Source: Parietaria judaica (lineage: Eukaryota; Streptophyta; Magnoliopsida; Rosales; Urticaceae). Taken from it: a stretch of 64,000 bases of DNA. The stretch lies in contig OX940862.1 of NCBI GenBank assembly GCA_954871525.1, positions 39,362,232 to 39,426,231 of the forward strand, given 5' to 3'. Positions within the stretch are counted from its first letter, which is position 1. Each line of letters starts with the position of its first letter. Shown one piece after another: positions 33,050-44,589 of the stretch. A program made the translations under genes and the position numbers. The notes under the pieces were generated by a model that saw only the letters and a program-made list of their open reading frames with translations, was not told the origin of the DNA and did no database searches.

Positions 33050-34200
33050 GGTTGAAAGATGGAACCTTCATTCCTTAAAGTTGCAATTCCATGCTAGCGA
33101 GATGTCGACTTGCTTTTTACTGTGAAAATGAATCCTAACTACTACTAAGAACTAACGGTACTTTCACTTTAACAGGAACCCGACACCCTTGCCTAAAAAG
33201 GTAGAGATGCGAGATGCGCTTCAGTTGCTGATGCCCTACGACATTTGTTACCTTAAAAGCAATGTCCATTTTCCTGTGCTACCGAAAAAAGTGTAAATAG
33301 TAAATAGCTCTTTAAGTCCTACAGTTTTAGCAGGCACTAGGCTAATAGGCATATCTCATTCAACGCCGGCATACGAAAAGCAGAGCAACTTGACTACGAG
33401 CAAGTCCAACTCACGAGACACTTCGTGCCTTACTTCATCTCTCTTACATAAGGAGTAGTCCATTCATATCTCATTCACAGGCTGTAGGCATACATAGGCT
33501 TCTGTATTTGTGAATACTGTTTTCGTAGGCGGTAGGCAGTAGGCAGACTCTTAGCTGGCGATTGGAGGCACTGACTTATGGCGTTACGAACTACTGGCAC
33601 TGTCATCTTTCTGCGCGGATCTGTCTGCTCCTCCGGATCAATTGCCTTCCACTTTTCCCTCTAGATCATCGATACCTGGAAGGGTGGCAGAAGCGATATG
33701 AGGACGTGCGGGAGGGTCGTTATGAGATCAACGCCTGGGAGGAACTAAATAGGGAGCTCAAGGAAAGGATCTTTCTTTCTTTACATGAAATAAGACGGGG
33801 ATAAGCGCCCTAACCACCAACCAGTAACTGCAAAGAAAAAGCGAGATAATCCATCATAACGAGAATTTTCATTTGCATTACCAGAAGAAAGAAAAATGCG
33901 CTAGATTTTGGGGATATAGACTAGGAAACTACTACTGGCTAATGGAATCAATTAGTTTAGCTCTATTATATATTCTGAAAGAAAGCAGAATAGCAAATGA
34001 TTCTTTAGCTAATGAAATTAACACTCAAAAAACCAGGAACGGCCAATCACCAATACCAGTTAAAGCGGAAAATAAATGGCCTGGGGCGGAAGGCAAGAAG
34101 TCATTTTTCGAAAGGTTTTCTTCTTCGAGCGGCTCAATTGATTATGAAGATTGATAGTTATCCTATATAAGAGAAGGCAATCTAGGCAAGCAAAAGGCTA
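33050..34200. other. Organelle-like segment (possible nuclear mitochondrial insertion)
   Basis: Base composition is more even than in the flanks, and the texture (short direct repeats such as GGCGGTAGGCAGTAGGCAG, stretches of open frame at 33562-33804 and 33873-34154) resembles plant mitochondrial DNA. No mitochondrial gene was recognised, so this is a low-confidence call. 32619-33050 is AT-rich with nothing seen. Confidence 0.3.
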
Positions 34201-34490
34201 TGAGTGCATATATATAATATATATGAATATTGTTATGCAAGAGTATTGAGATAGTGGAGGCTGCTATTTGTATAAACGATGCGAACAAAATAATGCTAGA
34301 GTTGAAATGAATAGAAGCGTACATGAGTTTATATAGCTAGATCATTAACTTTAAAATTACCATTATACCTTATCTTTCTTGTACATAACGTAAAAGTTAT
34401 AATTATAAAAAAAACTAATTGCAAGCTTGTTGAGCAAGGGTTTAACACGTGAGCTTATCGTTTGTTGCTTTACTTGCTGACCAAGGTAGT
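34201..34490 (-). repeat. 3' LTR of the decayed copia element (truncated)
   Basis: Matches 39225-39525 with many substitutions and small gaps. About 100 bases at one side are missing at the junction with the organelle-like segment. Confidence 0.75.
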
Positions 34491-34505
34491 TTATAAATCC
34501 ATTCT

Positions 34506-36045
34506 TCACTCTTGACCAAGGTAGTTTAACATGAGCCCCTTGAACTTCTTAAAGACTTCGAAGGCTCCACTCTTCACTTTGAGCGTATAAATCCACATCC
34601 AGCGGCTGTAGTCGTCAACAAGTAGGAGAAAATAATTATTTTCGGCTAGGGTTGCCGCGGTGATAGGACCACACAAGTCTGCGTGCACCAGTTGGAGGGG
34701 TCATTCTGCTTGGAACTTGGCCTAGATCGGGAATGACACTCTTGCTTGTTTCGCAACCATGCAACATTCAAACAGCTGGTTTGGGTGTTCAATCTTCAGT
34801 AACCCGAAGGCCATATCCTTGTCGCCCATCATCTTGAGCGCGTGAAAGTTCACGTGCCCAAGTTTTTCATGCCATAGCCACGTTGGGTCTACGATCGATG
34901 CCATCAAGCAAATCGGTTGATCTACCACCAGATTGATATTGCACAACCAACTCAGTGATCTTTTCACCTTCATCAATAGCGCGTCATCGTTGTTCAACAT
35001 CTTTAGGAACTCTCCGGATAGAATCACTGTATGACCAATCTCCATCATCTATCCTAAGATGATGATGTTACTCTTCAGCTTTGGTATGTAGTAGACTTTA
35101 GTCAATAGGCGCTGGTCCCCATTCTTGCACTTGAACAGGATGGACCCTTTGCCCTTGATGTTGACGATAGAACCATCGCCGAACTTCACGTTTCTTGTGA
35201 TCTTCTCGTCGAGCTCTTCAAACTTGGCTCGATGACCCGTCATGTGGTTGCTGGCACCATTTTCTAAATACCAAATTTCTGTATAGACCTTCTCTTCGCC
35301 ATCTGCGAGTAGATTGGAGACAACCTTGTTTTCATTGAGCCTCACCTTTATGGTTTGGTCGTCATTCTTCTTTGTCGAACTGGGCTTCTCCGCCATCATC
35401 ACCTTGTCCACTCAGCTTAGTACTTGGTTTTCAGGTACCTCCTCACTGGATACGTGGTCGTCAAGTGATACGCCTACGCGCTCCTGCTCGACGTGTGTCT
35501 CGTCGACTATATCCTGGTCTTCGTGCTCAACGCTACTTAAATCCACCATCTCCTCGGCGAACATAATTGCGTGCTCGTCGTCATCGAATCTCACCAGCTT
35601 TGCTTCTCCGTCGCGGTTCTTAGTTTAACATTCATTTGCGTAGTGACCATACGTATAACAATTATAGCACTTCACTGTGCTCTTGTTCTTGCGGGTGGCA
35701 CCGTCATGGCGAGGAGTGCTACTGCCTCGACAATGATGGTTGCGACCACGTCCTTAACCTCGGCCTCTGCCACGCCCACGGCTCTCGCTGCCGTATCCGT
35801 TGCGAATCGACAAGCTTAAAGAAGAACCTTCTCGATGGGTCTACTTCTGCTTAGCCTTCCATTCTTCATGCGTGAGTAAGAGGTTTTTCTCCTCGTCTCT
35901 GTCACCACAGAACCGAAGCCTTTTCTCGTGGACTTTTAGACGACCAACAACCTCCTCGACTGGCATAGTCTTGAGGTCACTGAACTTCTAGATCGACGTC
36001 ACAATCTGCATCTGTGAGTTACATATCTCAAGAATTTCTTGACCA
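34506..36045 (-). pseudogene. Copia gag (3' part), protease and integrase start
   Basis: From the right: the gag C terminus (VEEVVGRLKVHEKRLR, near 35950), a zinc knuckle CYNCYTYGHYANEC directly followed by a stop (near 35630), the protease region with WYLENGASNHMTG (near 35250; Asn replaces the catalytic Asp of the usual D-S/T-G), a GAG pre-integrase block with WHEKLGHVNFHALK (near 34860), and the integrase start DLCGPI ... LLVDDYSRWMWIYTLK (34680-34560). Several stops and frame breaks separate the pieces. It is plainly dead and belongs to the same lineage as the gag at 46797. Confidence 0.85.
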
Positions 36046-36050
36046 CGGTA

Positions 36051-38538
36051 TGTTGGAAATCGGAGGTATCAAGTCGACTTCCTTACCATGATAATAGCCT
36101 CCGCGCCGTCCCAGTAACATTTAAAAATTCATTTTAAAGCGGAAATCTTGTTATCGGACCGACGACACGGATATCGGGTAACAATTATTTAACCAAGATC
36201 TGATAAATATTTCGAATGTAATATTTTCATATTCATTATTAATAATCTAGTCGAACAGGAAACAAATAGAAAGCAGTAAATGATTGCATTTATTTACCCA
36301 ATGCATAAGGCCGTACCTCAACTGATGATTCCGGCTGCGCGTTCTGACTTGGGCAGGGCTCCGCCGGCGCTGAGGGAAACTCCCGTGATCTTCCGGGATA
36401 TTCTCTTGGATTCCTCGCTACCGAAGCGTGGGCTTCGCTGGCAGTTATCCGTCGCAAAATTTAACTGACGGCTCTTTTAAAGCTACCGGAGATAATGTCT
36501 CCTAAGCCAAACCAGAAGAGAGATCAGAAGCAGAAAACTCGCAGACCCTAAAGAGAGATGGAGAGCTCGAGTTTTTGCTCTGGGGAGAGGTGTGTGAAAT
36601 GTGTAGAATGAGCCTCCTATTTATAGGCTCAAGCAGTAACCGATTTGGAGATTTTCCCTCCCAATTTTCGAATTCCATTAATTCAATATAAATAATTATT
36701 TCAATCCAATGATCCAGATTCAATCTCATCTAAATCCAATGGATATAATTAATCAGGGATTTCATTAAATAATAATACAAGATTAGATTAAAATATTAAA
36801 TCTTATCATCATATTATATATTTTCGAATTATAATATATATATATATTTAAATTCGAATTTGATAATGATTATCTAGATCCAATGGTTAAAAATAAATCT
36901 TAAACCAATCCAATGGATCAAATCAATTAGGGATAAAGTCAAATACCCTAGGGTTTTAAAAAACCCTAATTCGAACTCTTATCACAAATTTATTCGAATT
37001 TAGTATCATATATATAATGTTAATTAATTTCTAATCCGACGGTTTAAAGATAAAATCTCAAAACCGATCCAACGGACATAATTAATCAAGCAAATTCGAA
37101 ATACCTAAACTTGGTCACCAAGTTTCAATTTCGAATTACATTAGGGTTCAAATCAATTATCTCAATCCAACGGTTGATACTAAATCATAACCGATCCAAT
37201 GGATTAAATTGATTTTAGGGTTTTTGCCTAAATACCAAACTTCAGGTACTTATGCCGCAAAAATAAAATCTTCAATTCATAGATTCGAATTTAGCTAGAG
37301 TTTTTTATCTCCAAACCCTAATTCGAATTTACACATATAACAATATATATAAATATATTATTTATTTATTTATTCATATAAATCTTTTAATTATTAATTA
37401 ATTATTAATAAGATATTAATAATTAAATCCAAATAATTAAATTATATTAATAAAACCTGATCTCAATATCACACATTAAATGTCATGGTGCAACACCATC
37501 ATTTAAATTCGTGACATGTGATTTAATTTCATAGCTTATCGAACCGAGTCATAAACTTAGAAAATTCATAAATCACAAACCGTAAATCAGAATGACTTGG
37601 TTCAAAAAAAAAAGTTGCTTAGAATTTAATTTAGAACAACATTGTGCTGTTAGAAAATCTAAATTCTAACCTTCTTTTACCAGTTAATCCCGTGTACCAA
37701 AATATGATACTTTTGCCACGTTGTCGATAAAACTATCTGACGTCTGACACACACATGAGCAGGCGGTTTTTACCGTAATGCCCCTCAATGCGTTTTCATC
37801 CTTGACTCAGCAAGTAATATTATGAGCAACCCACTTATGGTTTCGATTCATAAGTTGCGCACGGGTACCTCTCACTTCTCACCAGTGTCAACCAAGGGAA
37901 TCGTCATGATTCTGAAGAGAGCGGTGTGATGCCCATGTCTATGATCAAGCTATCCTTACAACTGACTATCATGTTCCCAAAATAATAGTGTTGGGAACAT
38001 CGGTAATATCTTGTGTTCTTTAACGGTTAAATCAAAGAACAATCAAGCCATTAGCTTGGACTCATGATCACTCAGGACTTAGAACTAATATCCATTTGAT
38101 CATCATTTTGCGACTCAACTACAAGTTATCAGTGTCGGCCTTATATGACAACTTCTCGAGTTTAAGTCAGGTCCAGTCCATTATGAAGACGCTTCATACT
38201 TAATGCACTTCTAGTGAGTGCGACACACACATAATCCAGAATATGATTGTCACTTTAGTCACATTAATGACCTTACCGATTAATGGGCTCCCACGCAGTT
38301 AATCAGGTCACGGACATTTTAAGTTTATTTATTATGCTTATTAATTCTTCCTCACATGACTCTGTTGTGATAATAATAACATAATTGCATCCTTTATGAA
38401 CTAAGGAATCAAACATTCTATTTTATTCTATAGAAACTATAATAAGATTAACATAATAAGTACCATCTTTATTCAATGACTTGTCATAATCTTTTACAAA
38501 TGGATAAATATCTTGTTTAAGGACACATATGTCTAACA
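36051..38538 (-). mobile_element. Solo LTR with 5-bp target duplication
   Basis: A 2488-bp segment starting TGTTGG and ending CTAACA, flanked by CGGTA at 36046-36050 and 38539-38543. It interrupts the copia gag exactly, since gag resumes on the other side. It has no coding region. Read on the minus strand it has a TATA-like CTATAAATAGG (near 36621) and begins TGTTAGACATATGTGTCC. A solo LTR is left when recombination between the two LTRs of an element removes the interior. Confidence 0.85.
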
Positions 38539-38968
38539 CGGTAGTCTTGTCCACCTATTTTCCTAGTGAGCGGATAGCCGTTGTAAGAGATGAAAGCTTC
38601 ACAGAGAACTCGTCCACGGATTGACTGTCTTTCATGCGGAGAACCTCGAACTCGCTTTTCTAGGTTTGAACCTTGGCTTCTCTATCGTGTTCTGGGCCCA
38701 TGTGGATCGTCTGCAATGTCTCCCACGCCTTCTTTACGGAATACTTCTCGGCGATCATGGAAATGACATCTTCCGGAACTCCCTAATATGTGGCGGCGAG
38801 AGTCATCTACCCTTGCGCGCTTTGACATCTCTGTCTTTTACGGCCTCCCAGACTCCTTGCTCCTGCAGGTTACTTGATCTTCAATTCCTACACCGAGTAA
38901 TTGCTCTCCGTGAGCATCGGGTAATTGAGCGTCACGTTTTGTCTGGTTGATTTGCTTGATGACTCCAT
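38539..38968 (-). pseudogene. Copia gag, 5' part
   Basis: The ATG at 38968 starts a gag of the family with LNYPMLTESNYSV, as in the intact block at 46860. A stop follows within 25 codons and further frame breaks occur. It continues across the solo LTR at 36045. Confidence 0.75.
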
Positions 38969-39100
38969 GTACTTCGGCATAAAGAAATCTCACACACTAT
39001 AATCTCAAGAACTCGTTTTTGATGTTGAAGATCAGTCAGAACCGCAACCACAGAGCATACTAAGAATTTCAAGAGACATGACAACGCCACTCACAACCCT

Positions 39101-39525
39101 GCTCTGATACCAAATCTTTGTTCTAATTCGATCGTTGAACCGAAACACACCTAGAACGAAATCGGCAAAGAAAGAAAACGACAATACTCCCACACACTCA
39201 CAAATTATCACTCACTCTCTGAGTGTATATACATAATCTATATGAATATTGTTATGCAAGAGTATTGAGATACTGGAGGCTTCTATTTGTATTAACGATG
39301 TCGAACAAAATAATACAAGAGTTGAAATGAAATAGAGGCGTACATGAGTTTATATAGGTCGAGCATTAGCTTCAAGATTAACATTATACCCCAGCTTTCG
39401 TGTACTTCACGTAAAAATAAGAATAAGAAAAAAAAAACTAATTGCAAGCTTGTTGAGCAAGGCTTAACACGTGATCTTATCGCTTGTTAATTTACTTGCT
39501 AACCAAGGTAGTTTATAATTCACAA
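39101..39525 (-). repeat. Primer binding site and 5' LTR of the decayed copia element
   Basis: Primer site at 39101-39112. The LTR is about 39115-39525, with a TATA-like TTATATAGG read on the minus strand near 39350. 39526-40486 beyond it is AT-rich DNA with no supported feature. Confidence 0.7.
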
Positions 39526-40733
39526 ATTCATCGCCATTTTCTCGATTTATATTTGACTATCCAATATCTTCAGATTTCTGCAGAGGATTTGTGACAGTCA
39601 TCAATCCAGTGAGCCGATGAAGACATGGGCGGAGCTACGTAGGGAGTAGTGTACGTTTGGGCACCATCTGAAAACGACATGAAGAATAATAAAATAACAG
39701 TGTTTGTGTAACAAAAAAAATTTCTATGTCATTATATTATTTGATGGATCAATACAAGAAATGTAAAGGCATTCAGCCCAACTGGTTAAAATGATTTGCC
39801 TAAGTCTCTGGAGTGAGTTTGACTCTTGGTTTAGTCATACATTTTGTTTTTTTTTCTTTCTCAATTTTAAGCATTCTTTTTTGTTTATTTCTTTGATTTA
39901 ATAAAATATGGATACATTTCTTTTTTGTTTTTTTTGTTGATATTGTGCAATGTTTTGATTATTTGCTTTTTGCTCTCCCTCTTCACTTGCTTCTTTAAAT
40001 GAATACTGAGTATTTCTTAGCGACATATTAGTTAAATATTCGCTTCTTTATTTATTTATTATATGAACCTTTCTCATCACATTCATAACAAATATTATTA
40101 TCTTACCCGTCACTCTTGCTTATGAAAAGTCAAATATTTAATAATATTTTGTTTTTATGTTTTTATTTATAAAGGATTAATATTTAAAAACAAAATATCG
40201 GTAGTATTTGTACAAGACGTATGATCTTGATATTCCACAACTTTTATGAAAATTATGTTGTGAAGTATGTTAATGTCATTGCTCACAAGTACAACACGTC
40301 ACTATTGTATAGCAATAACAGAATCTCCTCCGGGTGTTTCTCACTAGCTTGCAAGGCCAAACTTGAATTTTTCGTGTTTTTACGATATATCTATAGATCC
40401 CAGCATCCACACACTTGCTTTTCATTTTATTTTGCTTTATGCTAAACTAATTAACCCATAAGAAAAGTTGTATCGCATAAAATATAGAGAAATTGCTTCA
40501 AATAGCCAAATTGAAACATAGGATTAGCAAAATAGTTAAATTTTGATTAATTTTGTAAACTAGCCAATTAACACGAGGTGGCATTTTAATAACATTTTTA
40601 TCCCTGTAATACCCTTTAATTAATCAGTTTAATTATAATTTTCGTAATTAATTAAAAAAATCAGCACAAATCAAGCTTAAGTAATTATGCACAAATATAG
40701 GAATTTAATAACCAATTTGAATCATTTTCATCG

Positions 40734-40781
<48 letters not shown>

Positions 40782-40849
40782 ACTCTCTCGTTCTTCTCCG
40801 ACTGAATCTCTTTCTCTCTCTCTGTTTATATTCTCCGAGCGAATCTATG

Positions 40850-41270
40850 GCGTCTCGAAGGTCCCCGACGAGACCCCTCGCAGCGAGTCGGATGGCGAGA
40901 ATCGCGCCCTGCACATAAAGAGGAAGCGCGCTCGCCGCGTGAGCTTCACCGTAACCGATATCACCGCCCAAGCCCCGCCCCAGCTCCTCCCCTAACGCTG
41001 CGCTGCAGCCCGACAACGAGCTCGTTGGGTTCTACGGGGACTTGGCCGGCGACAGCGATGATTCCGGCGAGGATGAGGAAGGGAGCGCCGAGGGCAGGAA
41101 GTCGCTTTTCAGGCCGTTGGGATCCCCGTCTCCGGGGGGAGCAGCATCGCCGGTTCCGGCGCCTCCAACGACGATAAGATTTCGCTGCCCCCGTCGCGCG
41201 CGAAGGAGCTCCTCCATCAGAGCACTCGCTCGGAAACACCGAGGCCAGGACGATCGACGGCGAAACTTCG
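40850..41270 (+). pseudogene. Captured host gene fragment, KNL1/Spc105-like
   Basis: GC-rich coding-like DNA in an AT-rich element. Frames contain KRKRARRVSFTVTDI (40920-40960), then after a frame break LVGFYGDLAGDSDDSGEDEE (41022-41080), SLFRPLGSPSPGG and, after another break, GSGASNDDK. From memory, the N terminus of plant kinetochore protein KNL1 has a basic RRVSF motif followed by an acidic stretch and an RPxGSPSPG motif, hence the proposal. A two-base insertion right after the ATG at 40847 also breaks the frame. It is not functional as a protein gene. Confidence 0.4.
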
Positions 41271-41366
41271 GATGTCTTACGGGAAAGAGAGAGATCGATT
41301 ATTTTTTGTATTTAAAATATTTGATTATTGTATATAAATTTTAATATGAATAATATTTTTTATTGT

Positions 41367-41655
41367 TAATTTACGTTGTTTCGTTGTTAATTTACGTTGA
41401 TTCATTGTTGATTTACGTTAATTCGTTGTTGATTTACGTTAATTCGTTGTTAATTTACGTTGATTCGTTGTTGATTTACGTTGATTCGTTGTTGATTTAC
41501 GTTAATTCGTTGTTGATTTACATTAATTCGTTGTTAACTTACGTTGATTCGTTGTTGATTTACGTTAATTCGTTGTTGATTTACGTTAATTCATTGTTAA
41601 TTTACGTTGATTCGTTGTTGATTTACGTTAATTCGTTGTTGATTTACGTTAAATC
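41367..41655 (+). repeat. 21-bp minisatellite
   Basis: About fourteen copies of a 21-bp unit GTTGATTTACGTTRATTCGT plus T, with few changes. It opens a spurious frame of LLIYVNS repeats. It lies inside the Pack-MULE-like element. Confidence 0.9.
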
Positions 41656-41975
41656 GCTTCTTTAATTTGTTGATATTTTTTGAAAAAAAATAAATCCGAA
41701 AACTATATGAATGTTTTGAATTTAAAATTTAAATTATACAAAAAAAATGGGGTTTGGTTTTGGTTGTTACCATCTAATTAATAGCTATTCAGTTAATAAC
41801 AATATTTTCAATGAATGAAAATAAATAAATTTTTCAATTTTATTAAAACATCAGGGCAATAATGTAATTGTAATTTCATTTAAATGGTTAATTGACTAGT
41901 TTACAAAATTAACCAAAATTTAGCTATTTTGCTAAACACACTTTTAAATTTGCCTATTTATCCAAAGCGCCCAAA

Positions 41976-43079
41976 AATATGAGGACCAACTATATTCCAC
42001 AATATGTAAGCACTTTTTTTTTTGTTATTGTTAGAGATGTCCTTATCATAATTTTATAGGTCTTTTCTATTGAGGAAAATATTAACTACAATTGTGTGAG
42101 ATAATTTGAAGAAATTTCTCATAAAATCAGTCCCTAAATCTTGTGTGAATGCGTTTCTTGGCCAAGCCCTAAGCTACTTAAGAACCGATGATACATAATT
42201 CATGTAACAGTCACTCAACCTAACCGTCATTTGTCTTTCTCGCTCTTGATGTTATTATATAACGCTTTCTCAAAACATAGCAAATTGAAAATATATTGTT
42301 CTTAACTCGAAAGACTGACTCATTAAGATGCGAGTGTCGCGCGTGTGGAAATCGCCGCACAACCTTTGTTAATGTGGAGTCTTTCAAATAAAAGTTGGAC
42401 CTCACAATGTTGAATTCCATTTTCAATACAAGCTTGGTCATGCACGTGAAATAGTTTTGTGGCAAATTCTTTAATAGAGGGAAAACCTTATGATAAATCG
42501 GCAATAAATTTTACCAAATTTAACAGGTTGAATAATATTGCAAGAAGAAAGAAAAATAAATCGGTAGAAATTGTTAAAAATGCACGTTTTTATGTTATTT
42601 GTATAGGTGCTCATGCTGCTATATATACGATTGTTTGTTGAGGCGGGTCTCTCATATGTACATTTAATCAAATTAAATATAAAAATGTTAGACAAAAACT
42701 AGTAAATATTGCTGCATGTAGAATTATATTTCATAAACATAGGGATATCGATTTGAGCTAATAGTTTATATAAATTTACTAAAGAAAAAAAATTGGGTTA
42801 TGATCATTAAAAAAATAAAATGATTTTGAAATCAGATCTGACAACCACTAGTTTGAGACCAGGGAAAAGACTCATGTTCTAGGATGAACGCTGCATAGCT
42901 CAAATCAATGTCTGAAGTATCGACTTCATCCTTGTGCGTTCTTAATTCTCATACATTCTATTAGCTAAATTTTTATAATTTACAGAACATAACTAGCTAG
43001 TGAGTGGTTAGTGGCTCAAAACTATTGGTTTTTATTTCTATTTTGAGAGGATTTTTCAAGAAAATTTTACACTTTATTA

Positions 43080-43129
<50 letters not shown>

Positions 43130-43944
43130 GAGGAGCAGTTCTACAGTTGTTTTAGGGTTTATGCGAACATGTGGTATTATTCCCGTAAACTAATCCACGA
43201 GTGGATCAATATACTTAAAAATAATATCTTGCAAAGTCGATGAACGGGCCGGCCCTGAGACAAGGCGAGATAGGCTGCCGCCTAGGGCCCCCGATTAATC
43301 GACAGGGCCCCGTCTCCGATGGTCACCACCGGAAGCTTTTATAAAATAAAACAAAAACAAAAACAAAAACAAAAAATTCGCCATGAAAATACACTTTGAA
43401 GCTTTTGAAACTTTCTTGCATGTGAGAGAAATAGGAGAAAAAGTCATAAAAGAGAAATGAATAGATGGTGTGTAAGAACATGGCACACCATTTAGTCTTT
43501 TCATTTGTTTTCATTAGTGATATTATATGACAACAAAAAATGTGGGGCCCATTTACAATATTTAATCTTTTTTACTACTAGTTATTATCATTTTTTTTAA
43601 GGAAAGTGAGTTTTGTTAAGATTGGGACCTTAAATCCCTTTGAACATACAAATGGAGCCACTCTGGACAGTTATGGATAAGCTTGGGCTCCACTTGCATA
43701 GCAACTTGTCAATATTTAATTATATATTAGTTGCTGAGTAAGTAAACGTCGTCATGAATTTTGCTTGATGCCCAAGTTGTGTGAGGGTATTTAGTATTTT
43801 TATTTGTAGTTTCATGCCTATAAAAGCAGCATCATCGACTTGTATTGAATCATCTCCGATACAACACTTTTTATTCACTATACAGAGATCTCTCTCTCCA
43901 CCATATTTGTGCGTTTGTCTTCATTGCCATATCATATATATATA
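41976..43944. other. AT-rich intergenic DNA with (TTA)n
   Basis: A (TTA)n microsatellite at about 43078-43130. No gene is recognised; open stretches are short and low in complexity. Confidence 0.5.
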
Positions 43945-44501
43945 CAGGGGTGGAGCGGGGGCGGCCGCCCCCACATGGTCCGAAAACGTTATTTTTATTT
44001 ATTCATATCATTAAAAATATATATAAATAATAAACATAGCATATGTAGACTAAATATCACTACAACCTAGTGGAATTTTGTTACTTTTAAAGTTCTCCTC
44101 CAAGTTACAGCTCTTGGTTCAATTCCCAAACCCACCATATTTTTTTAATGTTTTTTAGCAACACTATTTATGATTATAACTTCTTTTTCCATGGTATTTT
44201 TGTACTTTACTTAATTATAAATATACTAAAACGATTACAGATTATAAAATTGGAGAATAAAAACCACTAATCAATTTAAGAAGTGCAAAGTTTTAAATAC
44301 TGAAACAAAAAATTATATTAAAAATTTTGAGAACGTAACAAGTATAATCATATAATGATCTTAATGAATTATTTTCATAAATCAAAAGTTCATAAAAAAT
44401 AGTTATAATTCAATGTTTAATAGTAGTTTCAATATCTCGTTTTATTATGACATTTACAACCAATTAATTCCGCCCCCTTTTAGTCAGAGTTCTGGCTCCG
44501 C

Positions 44502-44506
<5 letters not shown>
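43945..44506. mobile_element. Non-autonomous hAT element of Tip100 type
   Basis: Left end CAGGGGTGGAGC, right end GGCTCCGCCCCTA, imperfect inverted termini like the CAGGGGCGGAGCC ends of Tip100 elements. It sits in an (AT)n run, so the 8-bp target duplication would be TATATATA. No transposase. The (TA)n run continues to 44562. Confidence 0.65.
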
Positions 44507-44564
<58 letters not shown>

Positions 44565-44589
44565 CACCAGAGAGAAAACGTGATGCCCT

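Larger units (their letters stand above)
34201..39525 (-). mobile_element. Decayed Ty1/copia retrotransposon with internal deletion
   Basis: Related LTR sequences lie at 34201-34490 and 39115-39525 in the same direction. Between them, on the minus strand, are gag (split by a solo LTR), zinc knuckle, protease and the start of integrase. The rest of integrase, reverse transcriptase and RNase H are missing, and the 3' LTR follows directly. The reverse complement of 39101-39112 is TGGTATCAGAGC, the initiator-methionine tRNA primer site. Confidence 0.85.
40487..41975. mobile_element. Pack-MULE-like element
   Basis: About 80 bases at the left (40491-40575) reappear inverted at the right (41885-41970), sharing TTTAGCAAAATAG and TTAATTTTGTAAACTAG. 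A-rich near-identical 8-10-base flanks (AAAATATAGAG and AAAATATGAG) could be the target duplication. Inside are a (CT)n run at 40737-40775, a GC-rich host gene fragment, and a minisatellite, but no transposase. Long inverted ends carrying a captured gene piece define Pack-MULEs. Confidence 0.65.

Noticed and set aside
39101..39112. TGGTATCAGAGC sequences as tRNA gene pieces
   Set aside because: They are retrotransposon primer sites directly beside LTRs, without the rest of a tRNA.
39627..39850. Possible Tip100-like hAT end (GGGCGGAGC) with tRNA-like boxes, or a SINE
   Set aside because: No second terminus or target duplication was found, and the A/B box matches are poor.
41363..41665. 100-residue hydrophobic LLIYVNS repeat protein
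   Set aside because: It is the translation of a 21-bp minisatellite with no promoter or conserved start.
43245..43560. GGGCCGGCCCTG near 43247 as the end of another hAT element
   Set aside because: No matching inverted end or 8-bp duplication could be located.
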